Source: Curvularia sp. ZM96 (Eukaryota; Ascomycota; Dothideomycetes; Pleosporales; Pleosporaceae). Taken from it: DNA of 64,000 bases. The DNA lies in the NCBI GenBank assembly GCA_022457065.1, contig JAJGBQ010000005.1, positions 1,674,001 to 1,738,000 of the forward strand, in the 5' to 3' direction. Under the pieces are notes generated by a model that was given only the letters and a program-made list of their open reading frames with translations, searched no databases and was not told where the DNA came from. The first letter of the stretch is position 1; each line of letters starts with the position of its first letter. This document shows, one piece after another, positions 13,101 to 25,478 of this stretch. A program made the position numbers and the translations under genes.

Positions 13101-16100
13101 AGTCTGAACAAGGTGGCTGGTTGGCTCGATGAGCACTGTCTGATCGGGTTGCTGAAATCTCCGCACAGCATGATACAATCCTTGAGAGTATTTTTGTATA
13201 TACCAATTCTTTTCTTTGACTGCCCATTGATCCTTCTGGCGGATCTCAACATGGCCAGTGTGAACATCAAGCCAATGGTAGCAGTCCTGAACAAGAGCCC
13301 TGGGGAGATCGGGCTCAAATATTGCATGAGAAATGAACTCAAGCAAGCGTCCGTTGTGAACTGCGCGGATGATAAGCCGATCATTGCGATAGGCTAGGTG
13401 AATTCTGTGGTTGTTCCGCATAGGGTCGCACAACGCAAAATCCATGCCGGGTAAAGGAGAAGGGTAAACCATTGGGTTTCTAGTACCGAGGATGTGCCGG
13501 AAGTCTGGATGCATACGATACGACAACGGCAACGTACCCATCTCTTTCCCATCCATCAGAAGGGTCCCATAGAGGTAGTTGAAGTGCACAAAGTATGTAA
13601 ACTGATCGGTTTTTGATCTTAAGGTAAGTAGGATCCACCAAGTGTCAGGGATGGTTTCGAACTCCAGCCCATTGCTGTCAAAATCGCCAGGGACATCCCA
13701 TACGCTTTGCAGTATGGCAATGAAAGTCTCCGGATGTGCGAGGAGAGTGCTTTTCACGAGCTCTCGATTTTCATAAGCGAATAGTACATCCTGAACGATG
13801 GCGTTACGCATGCTGAAGGGCATGTATGTAATATCGTCGGAGAGGTTGTAATGAAGAGAAATTGATGCATCCAGATACATTTGAAGGGCTTCCGGATTGC
13901 GCAACAGTTGATTGGTGGTATGGAGCGTGCGCTTGCACAAAAGTGAGGCCCATATAGCCCATTGCAGAACATTACGGTCTTGCGTGATGATCACTTGGAG
14001 CTCTCTTCGCCAAGCATCAGTTATCTGGCGAGCTTGATGAAGGAGCTTCATCCCATGCTTTTGCACTTCTGCGCTTCTAGTCAGGGGTGTGATTTTGAGC
14101 AAAATTGTAATCAAGGTTTCCATATGCATGGGCTCCCTCCAGTTGCGCTGGATACTCTGTAGCCGGTATTGGATCTGCTCCAATAATGCAGTGGAGAGGT
14201 CATTGTCCAGTAGCGCACGATGAGCATCGGGGTACTCAGCATCTTGATCGTGGCTGGATCCTTGCTGAAGCACCAGACGCGACACAACCGCCCATGTCGA
14301 CTGGGAAGAGAAGTTGATGTTGTTTGAACCTAGCTCTCGAAGTAGATCAATCCATCTTGAATGAGTGCCGACCAGAAGGCCTTGGAAAGCGACAAACTCA
14401 TGTTGGCCCAGACCCTGCGGGCACTTGGCCTGGCTTGCTAGAATTTCATTTGACGTCGGCCATGCAGCATAGTTTAGCTCGAGGGCTGAAAATGGCGAGC
14501 CCGATTCAAGCTTCACGGGAAAGTGATGCCAAAGCGAAGCCTTGGCAGGCCGATCTGTCCAGCAAGCGCCTTCAGTATCGCAGTATCTAGGCTTCAGACC
14601 GCAAGTGCGGATGATCTCTTCGAAGGGGATCGGGAAGCCCCAAGTGGCATAGTGGGATTCCAGATGAGCTTTCTTGTAAGATCCCAGTGTCACCTGACAG
14701 CGTACATTGTTGGAATAAGGTCGTAGTTGCGAGTATTCACGGATCAGTGATACGCAGTCTAGCTGCCCACCTGGCTGATGACAAAGACTGGAGAGAATAA
14801 GCCAAGTGGCGTCGCGGTATGCAGCAAACACCTTTGGACACCGGAGTTCAAAGATCGCTGCCTTTGCAACCGGCTCGTAACCTGGGAGAGGGTGTTCGAA
14901 GATCCGGATTTTCATGTTCTTCAGCTCGTTTTGAAGATTGTGCCACTCACAGGGTACCCTATGGCGTGAGCCAGCGACACGAAGATCATGAGTCATGACA
15001 GGATCATATATGCACTCCTTCTCGTTCAACTTGAGGGTCTTCTGTTGGTACTCTATGGTCCTTTCCTCCCATTCAGCCTCTTTTTTCATGCGTGACTCTT
15101 CGGCCTTATCTTCGATATCCTGGCGTATCGTTGAAAGCTCACCCTCAAGCTCGCTGCAATCATAGAAGCGCACGGCGAAGCAATCATCTGCAGGATCGTC
15201 GAATATCGTGCTACTATTAGTCGTTTTGCGAGGACGATATCGAGCTGCTAGGTATCGCCGGACGCCTTGGGCTCTCGTCATCTCCTCAAGCGTTAGTAGC
15301 TCGATGGGATCCAGTAAATCAGATTCGAAGCCGGGATGATAATCCAGAAGTAGTGGGTAGCACGTGACGGCTGCCTCATCCATAAGAACCCACAACTCCA
15401 TCAAGTGGAGCAGTTGTTGACTCTTCTGGTATGTGTATGACTGAGTTCCTGCGCAGATGATGCGAACATACTCACGGATCTTGTTACTAAGTTCAATGGT
15501 GCGGTCGCTTGGGGGTCGTACTGAGCTCTTCGCAGGCAATACAGAATCTTCATGGTACTGTGATGACGAGATGTGACTGGAAACAGCTTTCATGTATGGT
15601 TTGGTTGAAGTCGGTGACTGCTCATAAGTACTTAAGAGCTCGGAAGCTGTCTGCTCTTGGCGTCTCGGGAACAACGAATGCTCATCCACGATCTTACGCA
15701 AAACATTGCGGCTGTTGCGCAACAGGAGCTTGAGATCGCCATCATGAGCATATCGGGGCAACGCCGGGACTATGCGTTCGCGCGATTGTTTATGGCTTCG
15801 CCACACCTGCTTCAAGTATCCGCCTGTCGTCGATAGGGTCGTCTCAAACCCTTCTTCGAATGACCGCTGACCATATGGCTGAGCAAAAAGCGATGCTTCA
15901 TTAGAGGCGTGGAGATCAGAGCTCAGCTTCGCGAGACGGCGGCCCAGCTTCTGGCGTAAGAAGAAAGCTTCTTCAAGAGGTATTTTTTTTAACACGCTCT
16001 CTAGTAGCTGTGCATGTAGTATGCACATGATGGCCTTGTACATGTTTCTGCCCGTTTGTGGACCTAGCCAACGATACAGGTACCTCTGTACGGCCACTCT

Positions 16101-16960
16101 CAGAACCAGGTAGAAAGGAGATCGTCTCCAAGGCTTCCGAGCATCGTCAAAGACGACAGTATCACGAACGCGCTTTCGCAGTCGAGGCACGTGTGCTGTA
16201 GTGCCATTGGCTTCCAGTATAGCCATCAACAAGCCACAGATGAGTGCCGGATCGCTCGTGTCTCGGATTTCAGGGAGCTTGGCAGCTGCCTTCCAGGTAA
16301 TGGCAGCGAATTTGGTGACGGTTTCGCGGCTGGTTTGCTCGAGGAAAGTCGCGAGAGCATCTTGGAAGGAGCTCTGGTCGAATGTGGACTTTGAAATAGA
16401 CACAGCCGATCCAGGAACTATATGGAGATCTGTAAGCATCTATCACTTGCCCGTTTTATGCATGTAATACTCACAGTCCCATTGCAGTGCGCCCTTTGCT
16501 GCAAGCACCTTTTCGGCAGTCGCAGAAGTCTCGAAGGCTTCGAAAACGATAGAAACTTCACCTGTTTGGCTGTAGAAGTTAGCGGTATAGAGAGTGACTC
16601 AAGTGACTGATAAACTCACCCAGTATCTTGGTATACGAGTAGACCGCAATTCTGTGGGGCGATATGTAGTACAAGCATGTTGTGGAAGTTCAAATTACGA
16701 AACATTTTGAGGAGCATGAGCTTGCTGATAGTCCCGTTGAGTCTCTGAGATGCTTCCAGTGTGTCGCGTAACCCGTCCATACAAGGCTGAAGATCAGCAG
16801 CAGTGTAATGCGTGAGCTTTCCGATGGCACTCAGCATACGCGCCAGCAAGCCAGCATCGATGTGAGCCAGGTTTTTGTCTTCTTTGCCAGGAACATTGCG
16901 AGGCAAAGCAATGTGGTTATAGAGTTGATGCGGAAGCTCAAGGCGACTAGCGGACGCCAT
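7135..16960 (-). CDS. Giant DUF3638/DUF3645 protein, about 3207 aa (five exons)
   Basis: Exons on the minus strand: 16960-16620, 16569-16475, 16429-10598, 10546-7511, 7454-7135; summed length 9624 nt, all phases agree. The N-terminus (LPHQLYNHIALPRNVPG) and the restored exon 2 (GEVSIVFEAFE, KGALQWD) match how fungal DUF3638 proteins begin. Around residue 2080 the DUF3638 core reads LQLQMGKGKTSCILPMVAAL, a P-loop-like GKGKTS, followed by VVIPRALLLQ and VNRELMHVPFSR. DUF3645 lies near residue 2680 (YLDESHCRGTDLKFP). A helical charged segment (EVEIEQEREAEREIESEVEH) follows, and the tail is acidic. The family occurs across fungi and other eukaryotes; a helicase-like or ubiquitin-linked role is suggested but unproven. 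The start ATG 16960 has a good context (ACCATGGC). The 51-nt intron 10547-10597 has no stop and keeps frame, so it is easily missed. Confidence 0.9.
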
Positions 16961-18206
16961 GGTCATCCAGGAGGGCGGGGTAAACAAGAGTTGTAGAATA
17001 TGCAAAGAAGCTTGTTGCGAGGCTGCTTGGAGTGATATATCGGCGTGTTGCTAGAAGTGCCTTGCCACGAGGCACAGTTGTTTGCCAAGACCAAGGCCAC
17101 AATTGAGGTTACAGCGAGGATGAGGTGTGATCAGCCTTGCAGGTGGGCGGTTATGAAGTGCAAACGCACAGCCTTGTCCACTGGGAACATGGTGAAAGGC
17201 GAATTCTAGCGCAAGTTTTCCGAAGATGGAAGATTGCAGCCAATATGTTTGTCGCCATTATGCATGTGGAAGGGAAGATGCAGCATGGACATAGCCTTTT
17301 GTTGCTCTTGCAACGCCGGCTTCAAGCAGGAAGCACATTGGCAGCTCGATTCTTATGTACGCGGTGAAGTGAGACACAGACCTGGAAGCCAAGAGAAGTT
17401 TCTTAAAAGCAGGTTAACGTGAAATGAGGACTGAGTGAGACACATGAATGATAAGGGAATGCCAAGACCTCTGGAGGATACTTAGTCGTAGCATTGAAAG
17501 GCAGCTTCTGGGGTGAAATCATCAAATTCATCGTAGAACAGTCTGAGTACATGAGTTAGCCAGCAGACGTTGCATCAATGAGACTGGACAAGTGCGTTCG
17601 AACCGGGCGTCTGGGCCAATGGTAGATATGGTGTTGGTCTATGGAGTCGCGATACTAACGAGGCTGAAAAAGGGTCTGGCCCCGGCCCGGGGTTTACCCG
17701 TCTCAAATTCCCCTCATCTGCCTAGCTTCTCAACCTCCACCGGGCGTTCCTTAGGCCGCATCACGCTTCCCGTACTGTGCGAGTCCCACAGTCGCCATTT
17801 ACCAATAGCATTGCCAATGGATCACATCATATCAGAAGGCGAAGCTTTTCCAAGGCTAGGATCCGTCACCTGCCCGCCCTTGGCTTCGCCCTTCGCCTTG
17901 TTCTCTATTGCAGGACCAGAGGATGCGCCCTAATTGATCCATCCTTTGAACCACACACCCACCTCGGCTGCAGTGGCCATGCTATCGCCGTTATTCCCGA
18001 TGATTGGAAACCGCCATGATGAAGACGGCAAGGCGCCATTGCTATAAGGCGTTCACAGCTAGCCCATCTGGTCAATGGCGCAACCTTGAAATTGCCATAT
18101 CTCGCACCCATTGCCCATTGCCCAATGTACTGTTCTGTGCGCTTGCCTTCGTCGCATCCTTTCGTACTGTTGACTGTGCGCTCCTGGCAGCGCCTCCACC
18201 AGAGTC
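16961..18206. other. Divergent promoter region
   Basis: 1.2 kb between the divergent DUF3638 and DHA1 transporter genes. Open frames here (for example 17592-17933) lack motifs. GC-rich patch 17675-17700. A tRNA-like T-arm on the minus strand near 17592 was examined and rejected. Confidence 0.4.
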
Positions 18207-20036
18207 ATGTCTAACAGCGACTTCGACAAGGACATTGCAGTCGCCAACACTTCTTCAATCCCCGAAAACGGTACATTGCCCTCGTCGCAGTCGCATACCT
18301 CGGACAAGCCCGACGTAGAAGAAGAGGATGCCTCCGAGTCCTCATTGTCAACGCGATCCGCCTCGATTGCTTCAGTAGCAGACGACCATCAGTCCATACA
18401 CCATACACTGAGCAGGAACACTGGTCACTCTTGGCCTGGCGACAAGGACGAGGCCATCGCAGCTGTGACCACCAACGCGACCCAAGACCCCCGCTTCGAA
18501 GTCGACTTTGACGATGACGGCGAAAACCCACAAGACTGGCCCATGGCGAAAAAGGCCCTCGTCGTCTTCTTCACAAGCTACTCTACCTTGGTCGTCGTCA
18601 TGTATTCGACGAGCTATACAAGTGGCATACCTGGTATGATGGAGACGTTTGGCATACACTCCAAGACGCCCGTCATCTTGGGCATCACAACCTACCTGCT
18701 TGGTCTCGCAGTCGGGTCCTTGCTTCTCGCGCCGCTCAGTGAAATGTACGGTAGAAGGCCAGTCTATATGATTTCTGTCGCCGCCTTTGGTATCCTCGTA
18801 ATCCCATGTGCCTTGTCGAACAATCTGCCGCAGATTCTTGTCTTGCGCTTCTTCGGTGCTGTTGCTGGAGCGGCCATGATCTCGAACGCCCCTGGAACTG
18901 TCTCCGACATTGCCAGTGAAGAATATCGTGCGTTGGCCTTCTCAATCTGGTCCCTTGGTCCTATGAATGGCCCTGTTATTGGTCCATTGGTTGGAGGATT
19001 CGTTTTCCAGGCACTGGGCTGGCGATGGACAAACTGGATCGTCGCGATTGGCGCTGCCGCATCGTGGTTCATGCTCTTCTTGGTCAAGGAAACATATGCG
19101 CCAGCCATCCTTCGCGCAAAATCTGCCAAGAAACGCAAGGAGACATCCGATCCTCGATACTATTCGCGCTACGATGACAAGAAATCATTTTGGCCGTTAC
19201 TGAAAGAAAACCTCTACCGTCCCTTCAGCATGGCCTTCAACGAGCCCATTTGTATCTTTTGGGACGTCTACATTGCACTAGTCTACGGAGTTTTGTATCT
19301 CTGTTTCGTATCGTATCCAATCGTTTTTGGCGAGCTGCGAGGCTGGTCACCTGGACTAGTCGGACTTGGTTACATGGGCATTGGCATTGGCGGAATAATC
19401 GTCATAGCATCAGAGCCGCTGATTCGCCGTATGATTAACAATCACAAGAAGGACCCCGCAACGGGTAAGCCATATCCGGAGGCAATGGTTAGCGTTGTTG
19501 TCATCGCTGCAGTATGCTGCCCAGTCGGTGAGATGATTTTTGCATGGTAAGTATTCTCCATCAGGTCACGAACCACTGACTAACAGGCTCTCAGGACTTG
19601 CACCCCTAATGTCCACTGGATCTTTCCTATTCTCGCAGGAGTTCCTTTTGGTGCTGGAAACTGTGGCGTCTTCATATATGCCTCAAATTATCTTGTCAAT
19701 TCTTATGGAATCTATGCCGCCTCCGCACTCGCTGGAAATGCAGTCCTCCGCTCAGCCATGGGTGGCGCCCTTCCATTGGCCGGCCCTCAGATGTATAAGA
19801 CCCTTGGCCCACATTGGAGCGCCACTATGCTATCTCTGATTGAATTTGCCATGATTCCCATTCCAGTCATTTTCTATCTCTATGGCCATAAGATTAGGGA
19901 GAAGAGCGCGTTGATCAAACAGATGAGGGAAGACCGAGAAAAGTTGGAGACCAAGAAGAAGAGGGCTGCTGAGAGGGCCCAGCGGTTGAGGCTTGAAGAA
20001 GAGGGTGTGGACATTGAGAAGAAGATGGATGTTTGA
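18207..20036 (+). CDS. MFS multidrug transporter, DHA1 (12-helix) type
   Basis: Exons 18207-19546 and 19595-20036 encode 593 residues; the 48-nt intron has donor GTAAGT and acceptor CTCAG, and the join restores EMIFAWTCTPNVHWIFP, typical of helices 9-10 in this family. A 110-residue acidic N-tail ends in DDGENPQDWPMAKK, the usual start of the fungal polyamine/multidrug DHA1 group. Motif A is LSEMYGRRPVYM; GWRWTNWI closes helix 6. A highly charged C-terminal helix (EDREKLETKKKRAAERAQRL) extends into the cytosol. Expected activity is proton-driven efflux at the plasma membrane. A nearer ATG-rich leader exists but the frame opens cleanly at 18207. Substrate unknown. Confidence 0.9.
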
Positions 20037-20664
20037 TGTCTGTTACGAACATGTCGTTTTCTGCGAATTAGATACCACTATGAATATTATTTACTTCTTT
20101 TCGTTCTCTTACGCGATTGTCTGCCGTGCAGAAACCTTTCTGCTGAACCGTCCATGTAGACTGTTCCTCTTGGACAAAGGCTTGCGGCTTTCTTTCGCAC
20201 CATCATACGCGATCTGGCAATAGGATTGGGTTCATTCAGCCGGAGTTTGGAGTTTAGATAACTCCGATCTCGCCCATATGAAGTGGCTGACCATCACAAT
20301 TCTGGCCGCGTACTCGCTCATGCATGACGCGTAGACGGTCCATGGGCGTATTTAGCGAGCCCCGAGATTGACCTTCTAAGTTGTAGTACAAGCATGTATG
20401 GCGGTGGAGCCACATGCAGATGCGCTTGTAGTGCCGCGGCGCTACCTGCTCGACATCTGCCGACGGATGATCGACGTCAATACCGAAGAGGCCAGCGGTA
20501 AAATCAACTCGCACGACGCAGAAAATGGAAGTCTGCTCATACTATTTTCCTATCTCTAAAGCCGCACGAGGATCACCAGAACATAGCTGTACAAGGTTGC
20601 AGCGAGAACAACATAAGGAGTAGGGGAATTCACTACCAACACATTATCCACCAATTATACCGCC
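20037..20664. other. Intergenic, promoter of aldehyde dehydrogenase
   Basis: Contains the 3' end of the DHA1 transporter and the promoter of the ALDH gene. A minus-strand frame at 20254-20514 is not supported. Nothing else recognised. Confidence 0.4.
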
Positions 20665-22095
20665 ATGTCAACTACCGCGGGGTCGACAGTTCCATTATGG
20701 ATAGATAATGAAGCCGAACATACTAGCACCGCGTTTCCTGTAACTCAAGCCTCATCTGACACCGTTGTTCACCACGCCTCATCCGCCTCTATTGAAGACG
20801 CCACCCGCGCTGCCTCGTCTTCCTGGACAGCCTTCAAATCATGGCGCAAAACACCCCACACCACCCGGCGCGACCTCATCTTGCGTGTAGCCGCCTACTA
20901 CGAAGCCCACGCTGCCGACTTCATCGCCGTCCAAATCTCTGAAACCTCCTGTACTGAAGCCTGGGCCCGCCAGAACGTCAACCTATCGATATCGTACCTG
21001 CGCGAGATAGCCGCGCAAGTCAGCAGCGTAGCAGGCGTGATTCCGCCCACCGAAAAGCCCAATACAACCGGGTTTATCTTCAAAGAACCCATCGGCCCCA
21101 TCCTATGCATAGCCCCATGGAACGCCGCGCTCATTCTCGCCACGCGCGGTATCGCGAGCGCCATCGCTGTCGGATGCACGGTCGTATTCAAAGCGTCTGA
21201 ACTCTGCCCAAAGACGCACTTCAGCATCACCCAAGCCTTCTCCGCAAGCGGCGCTCCCGCCGGCATACTGAATCAGTTGCAATGCCAGCGCTCCGACGCC
21301 CCAAGAATCAGCGAAACACTAATCGCTCACGAGGCGATCCGCAAGATTGAATTCATCGGGTCGGCGGCTGTAGGCCGCCAAATCATGAAGACAGCAGCTA
21401 ACTACTTAAAACCTGTGCTGCTGGAACTGGGCGGCAAGTGTCCTGCCATCGTGCTCGAAGACGCGGATCTAGCTGCTGCAGCGCAGCAGTGCGCGCTCGG
21501 CGCTACGATGAATCATGGGCAGATTTGCTTCAGCACTGAACGCATTATCGTGCTCGAGGGCGTGGCGAAGGAGTTTCAGACGCACCTTGTCGAGGCTATG
21601 CGTAAGGTGCAGAAGGATATGACGGGTAGCGCCGTGTCGAAAGATATCGCTCAGCATGCGGAAGAAGTGATTCGCGATGCGGAGAATAGGGGTGAGACTG
21701 TTCTTCTCGGTAGCTCTACTGCTGCCAGTGATTTTGCGACGGTGCTTCCGCCTACGCTGGTGCTAAACCCATCCGACAGCAGCAGAATCTTCAACGAAGA
21801 AACTTTTGGCCCATCGGCTTCTTTGCACGTAGTCAAGTCCGATGAGGAGGCTGTGGAATTGGCTAATCGCTCATCCTACGGACTCAATGCTACGGTCTGG
21901 ACGCGTGACATGGCGCGTTTCCTCAAGATGAGCAGGGAGTTGGAGTATGGGCAGGTGCATGCGAATACGATTAGTGTGTATACGAGCCCGACAGGAAGTC
22001 AGGGCGGAGTCAAAGGAAGTGGGTTCGGCAGGATGAATGGAAAGTGGGGACTAGATGAATTTGTGGTGGAGAAGTTTGTTACTTGGTGTGGCTGA
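20665..22095 (+). CDS. NAD(P)+-dependent aldehyde dehydrogenase
   Basis: Intronless gene of 476 residues, normal length for the ALDH superfamily. It should oxidise an aldehyde to the carboxylic acid in the cytosol; overall flavour (ALDH with VPLWIDNEAE start, EKPNTTGFIFKEPIGPILCI) is like fungal vanillin/salicylaldehyde dehydrogenases, but substrate is inferred. Catalytic features are intact: oxyanion Asn153 in IAPWNAAL, cofactor Lys in VVFKASE, Gly-rich GSAAVGRQI, general base Glu254 in LELGGKCP, nucleophile Cys288 in GQICFSTERI, and Glu378 in NEETFGPSA. The 34-residue Glu-Cys spacing equals the canonical one. It follows the DHA1 transporter at 0.6 kb on the same strand; an operational link is possible but not shown. 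Confidence 0.93.
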   Translation: MSTTAGSTVPLWIDNEAEHTSTAFPVTQASSDTVVHHASSASIEDATRAASSSWTAFKSWRKTPHTTRRDLILRVAAYYEAHAADFIAVQISETSCTEAWARQNVNLSISYLREIAAQVSSVAGVIPPTEKPNTTGFIFKEPIGPILCIAPWNAALILATRGIASAIAVGCTVVFKASELCPKTHFSITQAFSASGAPAGILNQLQCQRSDAPRISETLIAHEAIRKIEFIGSAAVGRQIMKTAANYLKPVLLELGGKCPAIVLEDADLAAAAQQCALGATMNHGQICFSTERIIVLEGVAKEFQTHLVEAMRKVQKDMTGSAVSKDIAQHAEEVIRDAENRGETVLLGSSTAASDFATVLPPTLVLNPSDSSRIFNEETFGPSASLHVVKSDEEAVELANRSSYGLNATVWTRDMARFLKMSRELEYGQVHANTISVYTSPTGSQGGVKGSGFGRMNGKWGLDEFVVEKFVTWCG

Positions 22096-22416
22096 GATGT
22101 AGGATTCGAATCTACTGCTTAGAAAGGAGAAATATCTGAAAGATTTTTAAGAGAAAGGAAAAGGCGCTTGATTAGGTTCTAGGTCTATGATTAGTACAAT
22201 TACCGAGTCGTGCTCACTAAAAAGATCGACTCTATTATTACAATCTGGATAAAACGATAAACGAAAACTCCTTCTTAAACTCCTCAGTCGAGCGCTAAAT
22301 GGAATTGGCTTGGTGTGGAAAGAGAGACATCTCCCGACTGCCAATCAAACCGATCAAGTCACTCCAATTGTAATATGTCCTTACCCGGACTTGCTTACAG
22401 GACCCTCCATTGTCAT
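22096..22416. other. Convergent 3' region
   Basis: AT-rich spacer between the convergent ALDH and glycosyltransferase genes. No further feature seen. Confidence 0.4.
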
Positions 22417-25400
22417 CTACCACGTAAAAGTCATCAACTGCGGGTTCAGCACAATTGGCAGCAAAAAGTGGCTGACAACAATGGTTCCCATTGGCCACAC
22501 CGCGATCAGCGTCCTAATCTGCCAGTCCTCCGGTAGCGCAAATGCCATGGTAATCATGACCGCCGTCATGCCAAAGCAGAACATGAAGCTCCACTTGAAG
22601 CGCCTGAGTACCTTGCTAATGGCAACGAAGAAAGAAACGTGCTCGGATTCTTTGGACGTGGAGCCCCATTCTAACGGTATGCTGAGGAAGTGGCAGAGTA
22701 GTGCTTGCGAAATGTGCAAAGAGATGCCACCGAGGAAGATAGTTAGCAGGGGGATCCACTTCAGGTTGGTGAGGAAGCCGCCCATGATGGAGCCTTCGCC
22801 GATGCGGTAGCGGAGGACGGCGAGCGAGATGTTGCCCAGAACGGTGAAGACAAGGACGATGGCGAAGTAAACTGGTTGTTGTTAGTGCATGGATAATGAG
22901 ATGGGTGGAGATAAACTTACCGCGGAAGGAATTGATATAGTAGTGATCGAGCCATCCGTTGAAGAACCCAATCAGGAAGTAGTTTAGTATGGTAAGGATC
23001 CACGAGCATCCGAGAGCGTAGTAAGTGCCAATGTAGGCCATGATGGTAATCTTAGATGCAAGTGGAATATTTGAGCTGAGACGTGCATGTCAGTTGGATG
23101 GACGCTTGGAAACTTGGGTGGCTTCTCGACTTACCGAAGGAATGATCGGAAGAGTTTGGTAAAAGGGCCCTTAGTGAACCATTTAATGAAGGGATTGAAA
23201 ATGAGCTCGTTACATCCGTAAGCATACCTAGAGCGTAAGCATTAGTATGATGGAAATCTGCATGTATGGGGAGTATAATGTACTTTTCCCATCGAGCGAG
23301 CTCGTCGTAGACCGTAATGGAGACACCCTCCTTGAAACCGTCGCCCTTGTATGAAGCCAAACGAATAATGTAGTTGGCGCTCTGGAGCCTCAGACTCATG
23401 TCAAAATCTTCAGACACCGTTTCCTCAGACCAAAACTTGTCATATGTTGTGCCGTCCTCCTCTTTGACCTGGTAGGCAATTTTCTGAACCGCTGACCATC
23501 GCAGAATAGCGTTGTGTCCTACGAAGGGCGCTACATCGCCACCAGCAACAGCGAATCGGATCATCGTATAGATCATATTGGTGAAAAAGGTGATTCCCTT
23601 TTCGAAAAAGTTGTTGGTAACGTTCATGACCCCAGAAGAGTACTGTAGAATTGCTACTTCGGCGCTCTGCTCCATCTCGCTTGCGGCCTCAAGAAGGCAA
23701 TCCTTAGGCACCCGGGTGTCCGAGTCGACTAGGAGGATGTAGTCGCCTATGCGAATGTTTCCGTCGGCCCAGGCTTCACCCGCATGTTCAGCCATGGCTG
23801 TCTCCATGGCGTGCTTGTAGGCAATGTTTTCGTCTAGCTGGCTCCAGCCCTCCCCACGCGGAGTCTGGTTTAGCAACTCTTCTACCCTGCAGCTGATTCG
23901 AAGGCCATAGTTCATATTGGAAGCCTTCTTGAACTTTCCGGGACGGATGAAAGGCCTCACTCCATGCTCACCCTTCGGGTCGTGTCTTGGGCGAGCCACC
24001 CAACCAATGCCATGTTCGTCGTAGAACTCTTGTCGATCTTGAGCGTCTTCAGCAGAGAGAAGTTGCACTACACAGTGTGAGTACAGGGTACATGTTCGTT
24101 CAAGAGAACATCCACTTACTGCCATCATCGTTGATGAAGATGTTTGCACTTCCTCCTTGAAGCTCATAAGTAGAAATTGCTTGCTTAAGTGAACGAACAG
24201 TGGGCTCAATCACAGTGCGTAGACCTTCTTTGAAGACGGGCATTTGAACAGTGACGTGCGGAAGCGGTGCCCCAAAAGTGTCCCGATGAATGCGCTTGGG
24301 CGCCTTGCCAGAATAGTATCGACTATTCTCGTTCATCTGGTCGGTGGGGCCGAAGATTTGTGCCACGTTGCCGACTACAGCTTGGAAGAAGAACTGGCCT
24401 CATTAGCTTTCTACCATTCCCTACACTGAGAGAACATACCAGTGAGAGCCAGACTTGTGCCGGTAAGCAGACCAGAAAGAGCATTCGGAGCATGTCGTAA
24501 GCTTGGACCTCTTCGATGGCGATCTGCCTCCATCCAGATCCAATGGCGGTCGTCAGTAGCAATATGGACAGTCCGCAGTAAGCTGATTGCCAAATCTTGA
24601 TGTCTCGCGGTCCCTCATCTTTGCCGCCTGAAGGATCAAAAACCTCATCATACTCTTCGACGTCGACCATGGGGTTCTTGCCGAGGACCTTCTCCAATTC
24701 GATATCCTGTGCGTCGTAACCATATTCAGATCCACACATCATCCTCATCAAGGCGTTGATAATGAATTCGGATCGCTCGAGCAATAGCTTTGGGTCGTCT
24801 TGCCATACGACTAGCATACCGCGAGAAGCGATGAACGCAGCCGATTGTCCCCTCTGGCAAAATGGTAGGGCTTCGAAATCAGGAATGACCTGAAGACGGA
24901 GGCCGGATTGAATCTGAACATAGGTAATCGTTGTACGTTCGAGGATGTACTTGATGACCCTTGTGTTGACAGTCATGGCACACTTAGGACTATTAGCACT
25001 CACGTCTGGCAAACAGACTAATGCGAAAACTTACGCGGACGTTCAGCTCTGTGACTGCCTGGTAGAGACCGGTACCATCGTTCTGGACCCCGTGAGGCGC
25101 ACATGCATAACTCCCTTTTGCTCTTTTCATGAATACACCTTCCCCCGCACCGCCAAATGTCCATACTCGCTCTTCCTGCTTCGTATGTAACCAGTTGGCC
25201 AATATCCCAGCTTTGACATCGCGAACAGGGTCTGTTCTTGACGAGGTAGAGCTGTCACGAGTGGGATCAGAATCGGCGATTGAACTGGAGCTCGGCGAGT
25301 TTATTCCTCCAAGCTGAAGGGGTGTAAAGCTCGCAGGTCTCGACCTGGACCCGGCAGAAGCATTGCTAGGACTGGTCCTGGGCTTGGGTGCGAGAGGGTT

Positions 25401-25478
25401 CAGTGGTGGAGGTTCCTCGTTATCTTCTGGGGCATTCTGAGCGTGAGAGCCACCTGGCAGTCTCACTCCGAGACCCAT
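22417..25478 (-). CDS. Family-2 glycosyltransferase, hyphal-surface GT2 type (seven exons)
   Basis: Minus-strand exons 25478-25035, 24982-24440, 24393-24120, 24067-23284, 23227-23135, 23075-22921, 22871-22417 encode 915 residues; introns are 46-59 nt and phases all agree. After a Ser/Pro-rich cytosolic N-tail come two membrane helices, then a processive GT2 catalytic domain: FINDDGMQLLS (UDP-binding Asp), LLVDSDTRVPKD (DxD metal site), WSEETVSEDFDMSLRLQS (catalytic ED) and ELARWEKYAYG (RW acceptor motif). At least four C-terminal helices form the likely channel. This architecture matches cellulose/chitin/hyaluronan-synthase-like enzymes and closely resembles the ZtGT2/FgGT2 group of plant-pathogenic fungi, known to be needed for hyphal growth on solid surfaces and virulence. 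The polymer is not known. Assignment to that group rests on my recall of the family. Confidence 0.85.

Noticed and set aside
17592..17670. Minus-strand tRNA-like stretch with GGTTCGAAC and an upstream GTTAGTATCG
   Set aside because: The bases flanking the loop do not form a T stem, no anticodon stem of five pairs can be built, and no oligo-T terminator follows.
24983..25034. Glycosyltransferase gene split into several separate small genes
   Set aside because: Each break has matching fungal splice signals and phases, and joins give continuous GT2 motifs.
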